A stretch of 64,000 nucleotides of DNA. Origin: Agrostemma githago. Taxonomy: Eukaryota; Streptophyta; Magnoliopsida; Caryophyllales; Caryophyllaceae. Both the position numbers and the translations under genes were made by a program. This document shows, piece after piece, positions 48,601 through 59,546 of this stretch. The notes below the pieces were generated by a model, which saw nothing but the letters and a program-made list of their open reading frames with translations, had not been told where the DNA came from and did no database searches. Each line of letters begins with the position of its first letter. Position 1 is the stretch's first letter. Where the stretch lies: NCBI GenBank assembly GCA_958450325.1, contig OY288257.1, positions 5,847,873-5,911,872 on the forward strand, written 5' to 3'.

Positions 48601-49558
48601 AGGCCCGAGGGTGCTTTTCAAGAGACGCAGCAAAGAGGTTCTTGAACATGGTAGAGTCCACCCCTTTGATGGCCATGAACTCCTTGAAGGCCCGTACATG
48701 TAGTAACGGGTCTTCAGTCCCTTCGAACATAGGCAAACCGGTGAGGTTCAGATTTGCAGGCAGCTTGTCACTCAGTGGGTTGTACTCACGACTATTCTCC
48801 CGATGGATGTTCTTACTCCCAGTCAAGTGGACTTGTTCCTCTAGTCGGCGTACTGAACTAACTAGATTAGCCAGAGGCCCCATAGCCCCGGCATTTGGAG
48901 TCCTGTGCTCCACCGCAGCCAATCGAGTGACGAGCTTCTGAAATTCGTGCCCCATGCGGTCCCTCAGGCCTTGGGATAGGCCTCTTCTTTCATGAGCAGC
49001 GGTGGATTCTGTAGTATGGATGGAGAATGCGCCCTCCGGACCGGCCACTTCTTGCCGTGCAGGCGGCTCCTGACGAGCTTCTGAAATTCGTTTTTGCACT
49101 TGTGCATAAGCATGAGCTGTCCTTCTGGCTTTTTTCTGAGCGTTTCTGACGGCGGTTCGCTTTGTGCCCCCGGTTCCTTCTCCACTTTCAAAGTGGAGCA
49201 ACCTGGGGGTCGTCGCGACCCTGCCTATCAGGTCATCAGGGGTAAATTCCTGGTCCAGCATGGCTGAGAAGAAAGCCGCAGTCTGTACCATCTGGGCAGA
49301 GGTGAGGTTTAAGACGGGTCTCGATTGGCTCCCCTGCCCAGCCATGGTAGCTGCTCCTTGGCCCGCTGCCCCCTGCAGACTGGCCCGCCCCACACCCGGA
49401 ATTGTGGCAGCAGGCGTCATTTCGGGGGGCATGCCATACTGGGGGGCTTTGGGTGGGTTTGCCACCGAACTGGTGTCGAAAATCTCAGGCATATTCGATT
49501 GTGGATGGTTAATTTGTGTTTTTGGAATGGTTGGTTTTGTGGGTAATCTCGTGAGCAC
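42638..49558 (-). CDS. Tat gag-pol polyprotein with one in-frame stop
   Basis: A single minus-strand frame of about 2,307 codons is interrupted once. In order (approximate residues): gag capsid domain (309 on), a zinc-finger-like CQYHRGNGHDTEKCW block (520-537), aspartic protease DDGSAVN (756), reverse transcriptase with YVDDM (1439), RNase H, a second RNase H with DLYFDGASN (1735) that marks the Tat lineage, the integrase zinc-binding region ending CHNC (about 2000), and the DDE core WGIDIIG, SDHGTHF and NGAVEAANK (2027-2126). The stop is TGA at 44996-44998, just after EKEIR, where family members usually have Gly. All other text is open, so the copy is recently broken or readthrough is possible. 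A Ser/Glu-rich stretch lies near 46200-46270. Confidence 0.93.
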
Positions 49559-49570
49559 AACCTAGATCTT

Positions 49571-49587
49571 CCCCACAGACGGCGCCA
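49571..49587 (-). other. Second primer-binding-site-like motif before gag
   Basis: On the minus strand TGGCGCCGTCTGTGGGG follows LTR-like sequence ending CCGGAACA after a 3-nt spacer, the same geometry as the true primer-binding site at the outer LTR. Confidence 0.6.
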
Positions 49588-49590
49588 ATT

Positions 49591-50140
49591 TGTTCCGGTT
49601 AAGGAATCAATTAACCCGACTTCGGATTCGGGTCGTATGTTCAATATGTTGATAATTGCTCGCCTGATTTCCTTTAGTCTCTCCCTTCTCCCACTCCGGT
49701 GATCAGACCTCCCCGGCGGATTTGAGCCTGCTCCCTGCACAGTGAACGCACAGGGCCTCGGAGGTTGTCCGAGGGAATCCTCTCCGATGCCTAAGTCAGT
49801 CTGTGAAATGCCTTGATGAACCTAGTTCGTGAGGAGCTAGGTGGCGTTTTTGTAGAGTGAGAGTCTAGAGAGAGAAAATCCGACCCCCTCTATGTGGGAA
49901 ATGGGTGGGTATTTATACCTTCCCACATGAGAGAGAGGGGGGGGGGGGGGGAAAGAGAAGAGAAGGAGAATGCGTGGACGAGAGGACAACACGTGGCTTC
50001 CCCTCGTCCACCCACTTTCCATTACCTGAGGCGAAATGACGGATGGGTCCTTGGACTCCCCTGCCCGTGCCGGGGGTTAGGGCGCCCTGGAAGAAAGCAT
50101 GAGGAGAACCTGGAGGCCCTGCTTGGCTAGCAGAAGGCCC
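49591..50140 (-). repeat. Internal LTR-like segment with promoter
   Basis: Reading the minus strand there is a TATAAATA box at 49910-49917, CT-rich leader-like sequence, a GC-rich stretch and a CCGGAACA end next to a primer-binding-site-like motif. This looks like U3-R-U5 of a different Tat LTR. The upper boundary is uncertain. A G-run of about 18 lies near 49938 (plus strand). Confidence 0.5.
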
Positions 50141-50735
50141 TGCTCGGAAGGCGCAGGCCCTTAGGGACTCCCCGTAATCCTTCGCAGGGAGGGTTGACGG
50201 ATGAGACCGGATTCACCCTGGGGATGACCTGTGGTACTTGGTCGACTCCCATCAGGGTGTTTTGGAAAGACGGGTCCCGAATGGACAGTATTTCGGGTTT
50301 TTCGAAATATGGGTATTTTTGGAAAGATGCAATTTTGAAATGACGGTTTTTTTTTTGAAAATTGACACGGAAACCAAGTAGCACGTAGTCAAACAAGCAT
50401 TATAACGACGCTTATGTATGCTTTACACTAAGTCTCGGTCGGTCAAAATAGGGTCTATACCAACAACGATGGCTTTCTCGTGTGATGGACGGACTCCCTA
50501 AGCCGAGTTGGTCTTAGGACATGCCGCAAAACCGAGACGAGTTCCACCATCGATGTCTTTAGCGCACCCATGTAGGAATGCACCGTGGTATAGTGGGACG
50601 TCGGTCACAAGTAACCGGCCCGGGCAAATTTGGGTTATGCATGAATCATTAAACTAACGCGCGCACACTAATCTACGAACGATTTCTCTTCGAGTCTCAC
50701 CCTATGAACCCCGATGACATGTGGTACATCAGGTA
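50141..50735 (-). other. 5' leader of the Tat element
   Basis: No gene is seen between the outer primer-binding site and the internal LTR-like segment. Confidence 0.5.
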
Positions 50736-50753
50736 TCCCCAGCGGAGTCGCCA
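50736..50753 (-). other. Primer-binding site of the Tat element
   Basis: TGGCGACTCCGCTGGGGA starts 3 nt inside the 5' LTR on the minus strand. It begins TGG, complementary to a tRNA CCA end. By recollection Ogre/Tat elements with this site use tRNA-Arg. Confidence 0.75.
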
Positions 50754-50756
50754 AAT

Positions 50757-53295
50757 TGTGGACATGACGTAGGTCCACCTCGACGCGGCGAAGCGCGGGT
50801 TTGGGTAGGCGAATGAATCTCGTGGTAAGATTGTTCTCGGGTTCGAAATTTAAGTCAAAATGGAGTCGCCACCGAATTTTGTGGTTATTCGGAACCATAC
50901 GAGCCCACTCTATGTCGTCATGGGCTATACACAAAGTAAGCCCACTCCGATTTCAGAGTTTATGGGGCTCGTCCCTTTGCATTGCGATACCGATACCATC
51001 TATACCGGTAATCGTGTAAAGAATGACTCTCGTGCGCCAAGGGTTTCGGACATCCGGAAACCAAAGGTTCTGAGTAAGGGGTGAGGGTACGTGTTGGGAA
51101 GCCCACTAAGGACACCCAACCCTGCCCGCACATGGCGGCCTCTACTAAGACACCGTTCGTGTTCGTGTACGCGCGCTAGTAAATTGATTAAATGATATGC
51201 AAACAGCGTTTTGTCTAAGCATGTGAATTTTGCGTTAACTACGTCATTTAATGCATCTTATTATTTGTCGAAATGATTTAGCATGCGAGGTTCATTTATA
51301 AAGCGTAAAAGCAATTAAATAAACAAAGCTCGAAAATAAATAGAAATAACGTACAAATTACACGGGCGGAAATACAACCCCAAATTCACAATACAACATT
51401 ACGTAAATAAAATAATAAACGGAATAAAAAATAGCGCAATATAATGAAAGGGACGGACCCGTATGCAAACTAGACCGCGAAAATATGTAGACGGACTAAC
51501 CCCGATTAAATACGCATTATGTAGCATATTAAACGAAGGACGGGAACATGAGACTGTGGCATATTGCTAGCCTAATCTCACATCCCGTAGTCTTGTCCCG
51601 ACTTATCACGTCAAAGTGGTCAAAGTCGTTCTACGTGTCGTGATGTGTATAGTTTTGGAAATAGGATAGTCACGTGATAGTCTTTGCACGTGATGACTAA
51701 AGTCGATAAAAGATCGGGGCTTGACTTGTGGGTCAAACCCCTCGGTTTTGTGGGTTACAGGACCCACTCGACCGAGTGGTGGTGTGACTCGGTCGAGTGC
51801 ACGTTTAACGTGGCTACTGACCACTTTTTGGGGTGCTACTCGATCGAGTGGCCTATGGCACTCGGTCGAGTGCCCCCTGTACGAGTGGTAACTCGCTTTG
51901 TTTTTTGACTTGAAATCGATGATCGGTCGAATCAAATACAAATATCGCACGATTTGTATTTAACTCGGCCTCCGGTACTATAGTCGTGTACGAACGACTA
52001 TAATACCGTTACCGGAGTTTATGAAAAATGTTTACGTTAGATTAGGAAATTTTGAATTGGTGACGAAATGTATCCCTCTACGTCACGACATCGGGACTAA
52101 CCCTTTCGGGTTACATGATGTCGATTTTCGTGTCAACGGGTTTCGTACCAATTATGGAAAGGGAATTAAATCCGTTCAACTACGACCGATCACGGTCGCA
52201 TCACGCCCTTGAGTGCATTGGGGCGGGGCTCCTCGAAAGGGCTCCACCTCCGTCGTTGCTCGTAAAGGGATTAGACGGACCAAAAGTGATCATCGTAGTC
52301 CAACGTTTTAAAACCGATTTTTAGTATATATATATACGCGGTATTAGTAATGTTAAAGACAATAAAAGTAATACGAAAATAAAGATGCGAAAATGTAAAA
52401 AAGGTTAGTGTTAGTGTTAGTGTTACTACGATTATAATACAATAATGCGAAAATGTACATAAAATAGAAATAGAAAAGAGATAGAGAAGGGGTTTAGGAC
52501 ACCCTCAACATACATGCTAGGTAAAGGCCTCGGAAATGGACTCGTAAATAGCGGCACGGCTTGTGAGTATCGAGGATGTATGCGAGTTATGGTGTGTATG
52601 GATGCTTGTGTGTATGTGTCGGTTTATCGAGGGATGAAAGCTCGGAATTGGTGTGCTTGGCTTAGGGTTTCTAAGGCTTGGTGTAGGTAAGTTGTGGCTG
52701 AAAATGTAGGTGAAAGTGTAGGGTAAAAGTGATTAAAAAATCTGAAATGCATGGGGGGGTGAAGCGGTATTTATAGACTTCACCCCTCGACATAGGGGCA
52801 CTCGATCGAGTGGCCCTAGTGCACTCGATCGAGTGCCTTCGCAAACGGGCCAAACCCGGGTAAAAAAGGCTCCACTCGATCGAGTGGGGTCAATCCACTC
52901 GATCAAGTGGATCAACAAATCGAGATAAAATAGGGAAGTTTGACTTGATTGATTTGTATGTTATTTTTGAATTCTGATTTTTGCGCCAATCTGAACTTAG
53001 CTGCTTTATGAGACGGTTTCGTCTTTGACCGGGTTTTGACTCGGTCGCCAAAAGACGGGAATTATTTTTGGTGTCGGTTTTGGCCCAAATTAGTCTCATT
53101 TGACTCGGAATGACCCACTGGGCCTGAATTTGAGGTCTGTTTTGTGAGATTTTTACTCCGCTAAAAGTCCATGTCGGATATTATGAATTCCGAGTCCAAG
53201 TCCGAGTATACCAAGTCACGTTTGCGTCCGATCATCATCGGGTGTTTTTCGGAGACTACCATAGACACGTGGCAGTCAAAATGCGGGTGTCTACA
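50757..53295 (-). repeat. 5' LTR of the Tat element (element on minus strand)
   Basis: It is the same length (2,539 bp) as the LTR at 37067-39605 and nearly identical to it. The two contain the same ACTCGATCGAGT-type palindromes, with a few single-base changes between copies. Confidence 0.95.
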
Positions 53296-53300
53296 ACTTA

Positions 53301-54963
53301 TATATAAGAAATGTTGTTAGAAGAAAAGTTTGGTTACCTTTATAGCTATTACAGATATTTATTAACGTTATTAAGAATTAAGGTTGACAGGGTTAATAAT
53401 ACGGTCTACGTTAGAAAAGTCGTCTCCTCCCCTTACAAAGACATTTTCGGGTCGAAATAATTTGACCCAAATACGGTACTAGAAAAGTGATCCCGTCAAA
53501 TACTGGGCAGCTCCTCATTCCCGATGCTCCAATTGAGAAGGACGAGTGCATAAATATATATAGTACAAAGTATATAGTGTAGAATAGTAAGTAAAAGTAG
53601 TACGTAATATTTTTTTTTTGAAAGTGAAGATCAATATCATTAATAATAAGCCATCCGGCATCTACAAACGATGTCAAATTGAACTGAATACAAATTTGTG
53701 AAAAATAAATAAAGAACATCATTGAGACAAAGATCACTATTAGAATAATGCGCTTCTGCATAGCCTTCTATATATCGCTGTTTATTGACACAGCCTTTCG
53801 CGAAGGAATCTATAGATCTGATGAAATAGCCTCCAAGATGATGAACTTTCTCTATTTTGACAAATAGTAGACCGAGATCTGACCTCAATGTCGTACGTAG
53901 GGATTCCATTGCTCTCATGATCTTGCACATAGTTCTTGAAATCTAAGCCCTATACTAATGTAAAGGACTGAAACCTCGAAATAAAGGAAAAAAAACCTTG
54001 AAAAAAAAGGACGAAACAACTCTCATAAAAGAGAGACTTTTATTTAATAAAATTTGATAATTAGTAATTGAGACTTAAACAATTTTTGGGGCTTACCATC
54101 GATTAATCATCGATGGAGGCCCCAGATCGAGGAGAAAAAATAGGGTTTTTTTGGGGAGAAAGAGGAGGAAAAACTAAGATTTTTTTAGGGAGAGTGTAAA
54201 TTTCCACAAGTAGTACGTAATATATAGTGCGTAGGAGTAGTAGTATTAGGAATAGTAAGTAGAGTAGTGAATGGTAGTGTGGTACGCAGGAGTATTTATA
54301 GTAGTAATGGTAACAGGTGGTGTAGAGTGTAGTAGTAGTAGTAGTGTATATGAGTAGAAACTAGGTAGTGGAGGTGTAGAATTATTAGAGTAGGTTATTG
54401 TGTAGTAATGCATGTGTACGTAGCACTTTAGGTGTAGGATTTTAGGTGATGCACGTACGTATGAATTTTACGTGGGAGTCAATAGCTCGATCCAAATTTC
54501 CCGAGTTTCGATCCGTTTCTCGAACAAACGTCTTTCTTTTTTTCTTAAAAAGTTGAAATATAAGATTAGGGAATAAAAATAATGAAAACCGTAAAATTTA
54601 TTTTTAAAAAGAAATTTGTAAGACAGTAAGTAAAATAGGCGGTAAATAGTAATTTGGGACAATAGTTATAAGAAATTATTATTTTAAGAATTTGATAAAT
54701 TATTTTTAAATTCTTACGAGACGAGAAAATGTTAAAACGACAGTTCATTATTAGAAATATATTTTTGAGTTTTTAAACTTTATTTAACGAAAGATAAAAT
54801 TTTAATAATACGATAAATAAATTCCCAAGTTTTTATAACGGAATAATTTTTACTTTAACGAAAACAAAATATTTTATTCACGAAAATAATTTTTCAAACG
54901 TTAAACTTGGTTTAAATAAATGTTTAAAATTTTAACTCTATTCGAAAAATACGGGGTATTACA
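53301..54963. other. Right part of the interrupted LTR-type element
   Basis: AT-rich sequence with AGTAGTAGT and GTAGTA-type low-complexity stretches (54220-54350) and no gene. It belongs to the element listed at 35220-54963. Confidence 0.55.
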
Positions 54964-56083
54964 GATATTACCGCTTGTTCCTTTGTGGTCGTTTGGTTAC
55001 AATTAGGAATCAAATTTTTTAACATGTTTTCTTTATTATATCGATTTACCTTGTTTTTTCAATATTATTTTTCACCAACTTTTTCCTACTTATTTTTTTT
55101 AAAACATTTTCAAAACAACATATATTTTTGTCATATCGAATAACAACAAAATTAATTATGACAATTACATATTTAAATTAAAATTTAACATTAAGTTTTT
55201 TTAATAGTATTATTATTATACTCTTTAATTATAATGTTTATATTCAAAAAATATTAAAATTATTTTTTAAAATTATTTTAATAATTATTTATTATTAAAT
55301 GATTAAAAAATATTAAAATCATTTTTTAAAATTATTCTAATAATTATTTTGTTATTAAATGATAAAAAAGTTTTATTAAGTTGAATCTTTTTCATCTTCA
55401 TAATTTAAAATATTAAAAGTTATTTTTTTTTAATTATAAATACAAATATAATATTTAAATAGTAATATTGTATTAATTTTGATAAATTCTCGTTGATCAA
55501 ACGAGTCAACCCAGGCGAGTCGGGTTTCAACCCTAAATTAACGGGTCATATTGGATTCGGGTCAAACGGGTTACAGGTCAAAAAAACGGGTTCATAATCT
55601 AAAAAAATGGGTCAGGCGGATCGGATTTCCGGGTCGGGTCGTTTGACAGGTCTAGTGACCCGTACACGCAGTGAGATGTGGACGTTGGTGGTGGGAGATC
55701 GGAGGTGGGCGGTGCAAGGTTGGAGACGTAACGATAATTATGAGAGCAATGTTATGGGGGAGATATAGGGATGGGGTAATCAGAGGGAAAAAGAATTCTA
55801 AACCCTTGGGGGGTGAGGTTTTCAATTTAGATGGATATGGGGTTTAGTGAATAGGTGAAATGGGGAAAAGGTTTCGTTAATTTGCCCAAACAAACATGTA
55901 CAAAGGGAATCGGTAAGCTTGTTTCCCTTACCCTTTCCCGAAACCCTCCAACCAAACGGCCCCTAAGACTAATAAGACTAAAACTTGTAAGGTTTGTTTG
56001 AGCATTTAATATCTGCCACGTGGCAAAAAATTAAATACTCAAATAACCCTTTTAACTTTATATATAGATATAGATGGGTCTAT

Positions 56084-57104
56084 TAGAGGTGGCAATCAGG
56101 CGGGCGGGTCGGGCTCGGATCGGGTCATATCGGGTCGGGTCATGACTGTCGTCTGGTTGGGTTCGGATCAGCTTCGGGTCGCTTACGGGTCGGGTTAGTC
56201 GGGTCAACTTTTGTGTCGAGTTCAGGTCGGGTCGGTTTCGGGTCACTTTCAGGTCGGATAATTCGGGTTGAGTTGTCTGGTCATCCAAGTTGGATCGGGT
56301 TCGGGTCATTCTCGGGTCGGTTCACTATGGGGTTCGAGTCATTATCGGGTCGGGTAATGTTCGGGTCGGACTAGGTTTTGTTAGGTCTGGTCTAGTTTAA
56401 ACCATCAATTCATTAAACGAAAAAGTAATTTCGTTTTATTATTATTTATCATTTATTACAAGAATTTTGTTGTTTATTGTCTATGGAGTATATGAATGTA
56501 TCATCTGATACAAATTATTTCCAATTTTCTTTGGGTTTTCAATAATTTTGGTAGACATAGAGTAATTTTATATGAACCATATGTAACAATAATTAGTTGT
56601 AATTGGAGATTAAAACTGCAAATACTACGAAGGATGAATTTTATAAAATATGTCTTGGAGTGAATATTGGACGGATCAGGTCGGGTCAGGTCTTGTCGAA
56701 TCAATAATTAGCGAGTTGACTTAGGTGTGAATAATATATTTTAAAGCAATTTAATATTTTTTTTTTGTTTTTTTTAACGATGTCTGGTTAAGAATATCTA
56801 GAGAAAAAAACTAAATACGTAATATTTTAAGTTAACATTATTTTTTTATCTTCATTGGATCATATCAGGTCAGCTTTTAGGTCGGGTCATTTTCGGGTCG
56901 GGTCAGCTTTCGGGTCGAGTCGGGTCGGGTCAGATAATTTATCGGGTCGTCTTGGGTCGGGTCGGCCTGAAGCGAGTCATATCGGGTTACGGGTCATCAT
57001 CAGGTCGGGTCGGGTCATGTCACTACATTTTCGGGTCAGATCGGATCAATTTTACTCGGGTTTCGAGTCGGGTCAGTCGGGTCAGGTCAGGCTTGCAAGC
57101 TCTA
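56084..57104. mobile_element. CGGGTC-rich hAT-like element
   Basis: The ends TAGAGGTGGCAATC and, reversed, TAGAGCTTGCAAGC are similar inverted repeats of hAT type. Both ends are packed with CGGGTCGGGTC direct repeats (56090-56390 and 56870-57085). No 8-bp target duplication could be found, so one end may have been altered. There is no transposase frame. Confidence 0.6.
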
Positions 57105-57150
57105 ATCATGAGCGGGCTTGGGTCGGACATGGACGAGCCTAATCATGAAA

Positions 57151-57215
57151 AATGTGTCCGATAGATCATATATTGTAGTCTGTGCCCGATAGATCATATA
57201 TTGTAGTCTGTGTCC
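57151..57215. repeat. Short tandem duplication, period 32 bp
   Basis: CCGATAGATCATATATTGTA followed by GTCTGTG occurs twice in tandem, then a partial third start. Confidence 0.85.
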
Positions 57216-57811
57216 GTTACAACGGACCACTTACCATTGTCCAAGCCCACCCACCACAACTATGCGGGCTGGCCAATGAGCCTTAATAAACTAATTTCAT
57301 TTTTTGACCCCTTTTGGCCCTTTAAAATAAGAGTCTGCTACCCTCTCCCATCCATTCAATTCTTTACCTAAGTCCACTATTTTCGCTCACAAAAACGGTT
57401 CCCAGGTAAATAATTGAATGAATGAGAGTGAGTATCATTTAATTTACCTTAAGAACATTTAAGTCGTTGTCACTTTTACTTAGATATTGAAAAATTTGAC
57501 ATCGTTATTACACAAAAATTTAAATTACAACTTTATAAAATTTCACGTTACTAATACTTTTTTTTTTGGTAAAACAAAGCGACTAATGTCAAACTAAATA
57601 CCGAACTAAGAACTAAACAAACATACAAACACAAACCATGGCAGCTAAGGTGGGAGCGGAACCCTCCTAGGCCATGACACGCCTCCGACATCACGTTAGA
57701 CTAACACTTTTTTAAAGTGAGTTTATTTTTAAAAAATAAAAATAATATTATAGGTTGAATGGCAGGCCTAGCGGACGTTCGTGGATAATTTTTTTTAGTC
57801 CAAGTCCACTC
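57216..57811. other. Non-coding interval
   Basis: No gene is recognised; the sequence is AT-rich with poly-T stretches. Confidence 0.5.
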
Positions 57812-57820
57812 TTTATTTTA

Positions 57821-59034
57821 GGGCAAATAACCAAATTGGTAAAAAAAGGTTGCTCAAAGGTGACGAATTGGTAAAAAAACTATCGTCGGCGCCGAATAGG
57901 TAAAAAAAGTAGTACTCAAGTGACGAATTGGTAAAAAAATGTCGTCGGTGCCATATAGGTAAAAAAAGTGGTAACGAAGTGACGAATTGGTAAAAAAACA
58001 TAATTGTGTTACGGATTTTAAAAAAATTAACCAAGGCAAGAAATTGGTAAAAACGTAATTGGTGTCAAATTGTTACGGATTAAAAAAAAATAATTGATGC
58101 GACACTATTTAGAAATTAATGTTAGTAAAATAAATTACCTAGCGTTTTGGTTCGGTTTAGAATTTTTATTCAAAGTATGCCTATATTGTCACATAGATCC
58201 GTGTTTACGGTTCTTACGATACAGTGAAAAAAATCTAGACATGTCAAAACTCGATCCACGACCCATTTGACCCGAACCCGAAAAGACCCATTAATCTAAG
58301 ATCGAAATTCAACTCAACCGGTATTGTAACCCGACCAATTTAAGGGATTTAAAATCTTCTAATTAAAAAAATCTCGTGCGGTAAAAAAAAAATAAAAACA
58401 AATTTTCGTCTACTCCATATCAGCATCACAGTCAAATGAGTCATCTAGACGATTTTTTTTTTCATCGTTCGGATTTTTTTTTATTAAAAGATTTTAGATC
58501 CGTTAAATTGGTCGGATTGCAATACGGGTCAAGTTGGATTTCTATCCTAGATTAATGGGTTTGTTCAGGTTCGGGTCAAATGGGTCGTGGATCGAGTTTC
58601 GACATGTCTAGATTTTTTACACTGTATCGTAAGAACCGTAAACACGGACCTATGTGACAATATCGGCACACTTTGAAAAAAAAATCTAAACTGAGCCAAA
58701 ACGCTCGGTAATTTATTGTACGAACATTAATTTCTAAATAGTGTCGCAGTGATTATTTTTTTTAATCCGTAACAATTTGGCATCGATTACGTTTTTTTAC
58801 CAATTTCTTGCATAGGTTAATTTTCTTTAAATCCGTAACACGATTATATTTTTTTTTTTTTTACCAATTTGTCACTTCGGTACCACTTTTTTTTACCTAT
58901 TTGGTACCGGCGACATTTTTTTACCAATTCGTCACTTGGGTGCCACTTTTTTTACCTATTCGGCGCCAGCGATATTTTTTTTACCAATCCGTCATCTTTG
59001 ACCCATTTTTTTTACCAATTTGGTTATTTGACCC
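57821..59034. mobile_element. Long-arm inverted-repeat MULE (foldback-like), 9-bp target duplication
   Basis: The ends GGGCAAATAACCAAATTGG and CCAATTTGGTTATTTGACCC begin inverted arms of about 580 bp (57821 to about 58400, and about 58450 to 59034) separated by a spacer of only about 60 bp. TTTATTTTA flanks both sides (57812-57820 and 59035-59043), the 9-bp duplication typical of Mutator-like elements. Each arm holds about three copies of a ~53-bp unit built on GACGAATTGGTAAAAAAA. There is no transposase frame. A transcript would fold into a very long hairpin. Confidence 0.85.
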
Positions 59035-59043
59035 TTTATTTTA

Positions 59044-59546
59044 GTAGGCCTAATTTTGTTGTTTTTTTTATCCCTTTTTTTTATTTAAATTTCTTGATCA
59101 AGTCCCTTTTAAGCAGGCCGAACGAGTGACCCACATTTGATCGACTCTAGTCAAGATGAGAGTAGATGAAGAGATATATGGAGTACAACAAGTCAATAAT
59201 CCACGGGTAAAATTTAATGGTTAAAATCTATGACCATCAAAAATCTCGGGTTCAAGCTGCAAGAACGATCTCATGAGATTTCTTGTTTATCCTAAATGTC
59301 AACCATATACGGTGGTCGGTTGAGTGATGATGAAACAAGAAATCCAATGATTCGTCAGTAAACCTGGAAGATTAAATAAACATAAAACATTTGGTAGGAT
59401 TTCATAATCACCTTCACCTCCTCCTCAACACAAGTGAGTAGTTGATTAAGACTGATTGACCCACACTTCTACGGCGCCTAATTACCAATTCCTCCCCGCT
59501 TTCCTCACACTCCAACACACAAATTATTTGTCACTTACTGGAAGCC
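59044..59546 (+). promoter_or_regulatory. Proximal promoter and 5' leader of SOS1
   Basis: The 0.5 kb between the inverted-repeat element and the SOS1 start codon has no other gene. Its last 100 bp are CT-rich and contain several CACAC/CTCC words typical of a plant 5' UTR. No clear TATA box was identified. Confidence 0.45.

Larger units (their letters stand above)
37067..53295 (-). mobile_element. Complete 16.2-kb Ty3/gypsy Tat-lineage retrotransposon
   Basis: Two 2,539-bp LTRs (37067-39605 and 50757-53295) flank a minus-strand gag-pol. The target duplication ACTTA lies at 37062-37066 and 53296-53300. A primer-binding site (50736-50753) and a polypurine tract next to 39606 are in the right places. 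The Tat assignment rests on gag-pol order (integrase last, an extra RNase H domain before it), the large LTRs and the antisense PMD gene. Only about 18-20 differences were counted by eye between the LTRs, so insertion was recent. Confidence 0.92.
35220..54963. mobile_element. LTR-type element or solo LTR, interrupted by the Tat retrotransposon
   Basis: The left end TGTAACAACCCGGATTTTCG and the right end ACGGGGTATTACA form the inverted termini typical of a retroelement LTR, and GATAT flanks both ends (35215-35219 and 54964-54968). Own sequence is 35220-37061 and 53301-54963, about 3.5 kb, with no gag-pol frame and no second LTR terminus inside. A long solo LTR is the simplest reading; a non-autonomous large retroelement is an alternative. 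Confidence 0.65.
35099..55963. mobile_element. Harbinger-like element, split by nested retroelements
   Basis: The left end GGGGGCGTTTGGTT and the reversed right end GGGGCCGTTTGGTTGGAGG are terminal inverted repeats, with TAA at both junctions (35096-35098 and 55964-55966) as a 3-bp target duplication. The element's own DNA is 35099-35219 plus about 1 kb at 54969-55963. The rest is the nested LTR elements. No transposase is visible, so it was probably non-autonomous. Confidence 0.65.

Noticed and set aside
48642..49565. Plus-strand frames of 99 and 133 codons
   Set aside because: They are complements of the gag coding sequence and show no recognisable domain.
56090..57085. CGGGTCGGGTC runs as interstitial telomere repeats
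   Set aside because: The unit differs from the plant TTTAGGG repeat, and the runs lie at both ends of an element with inverted termini.
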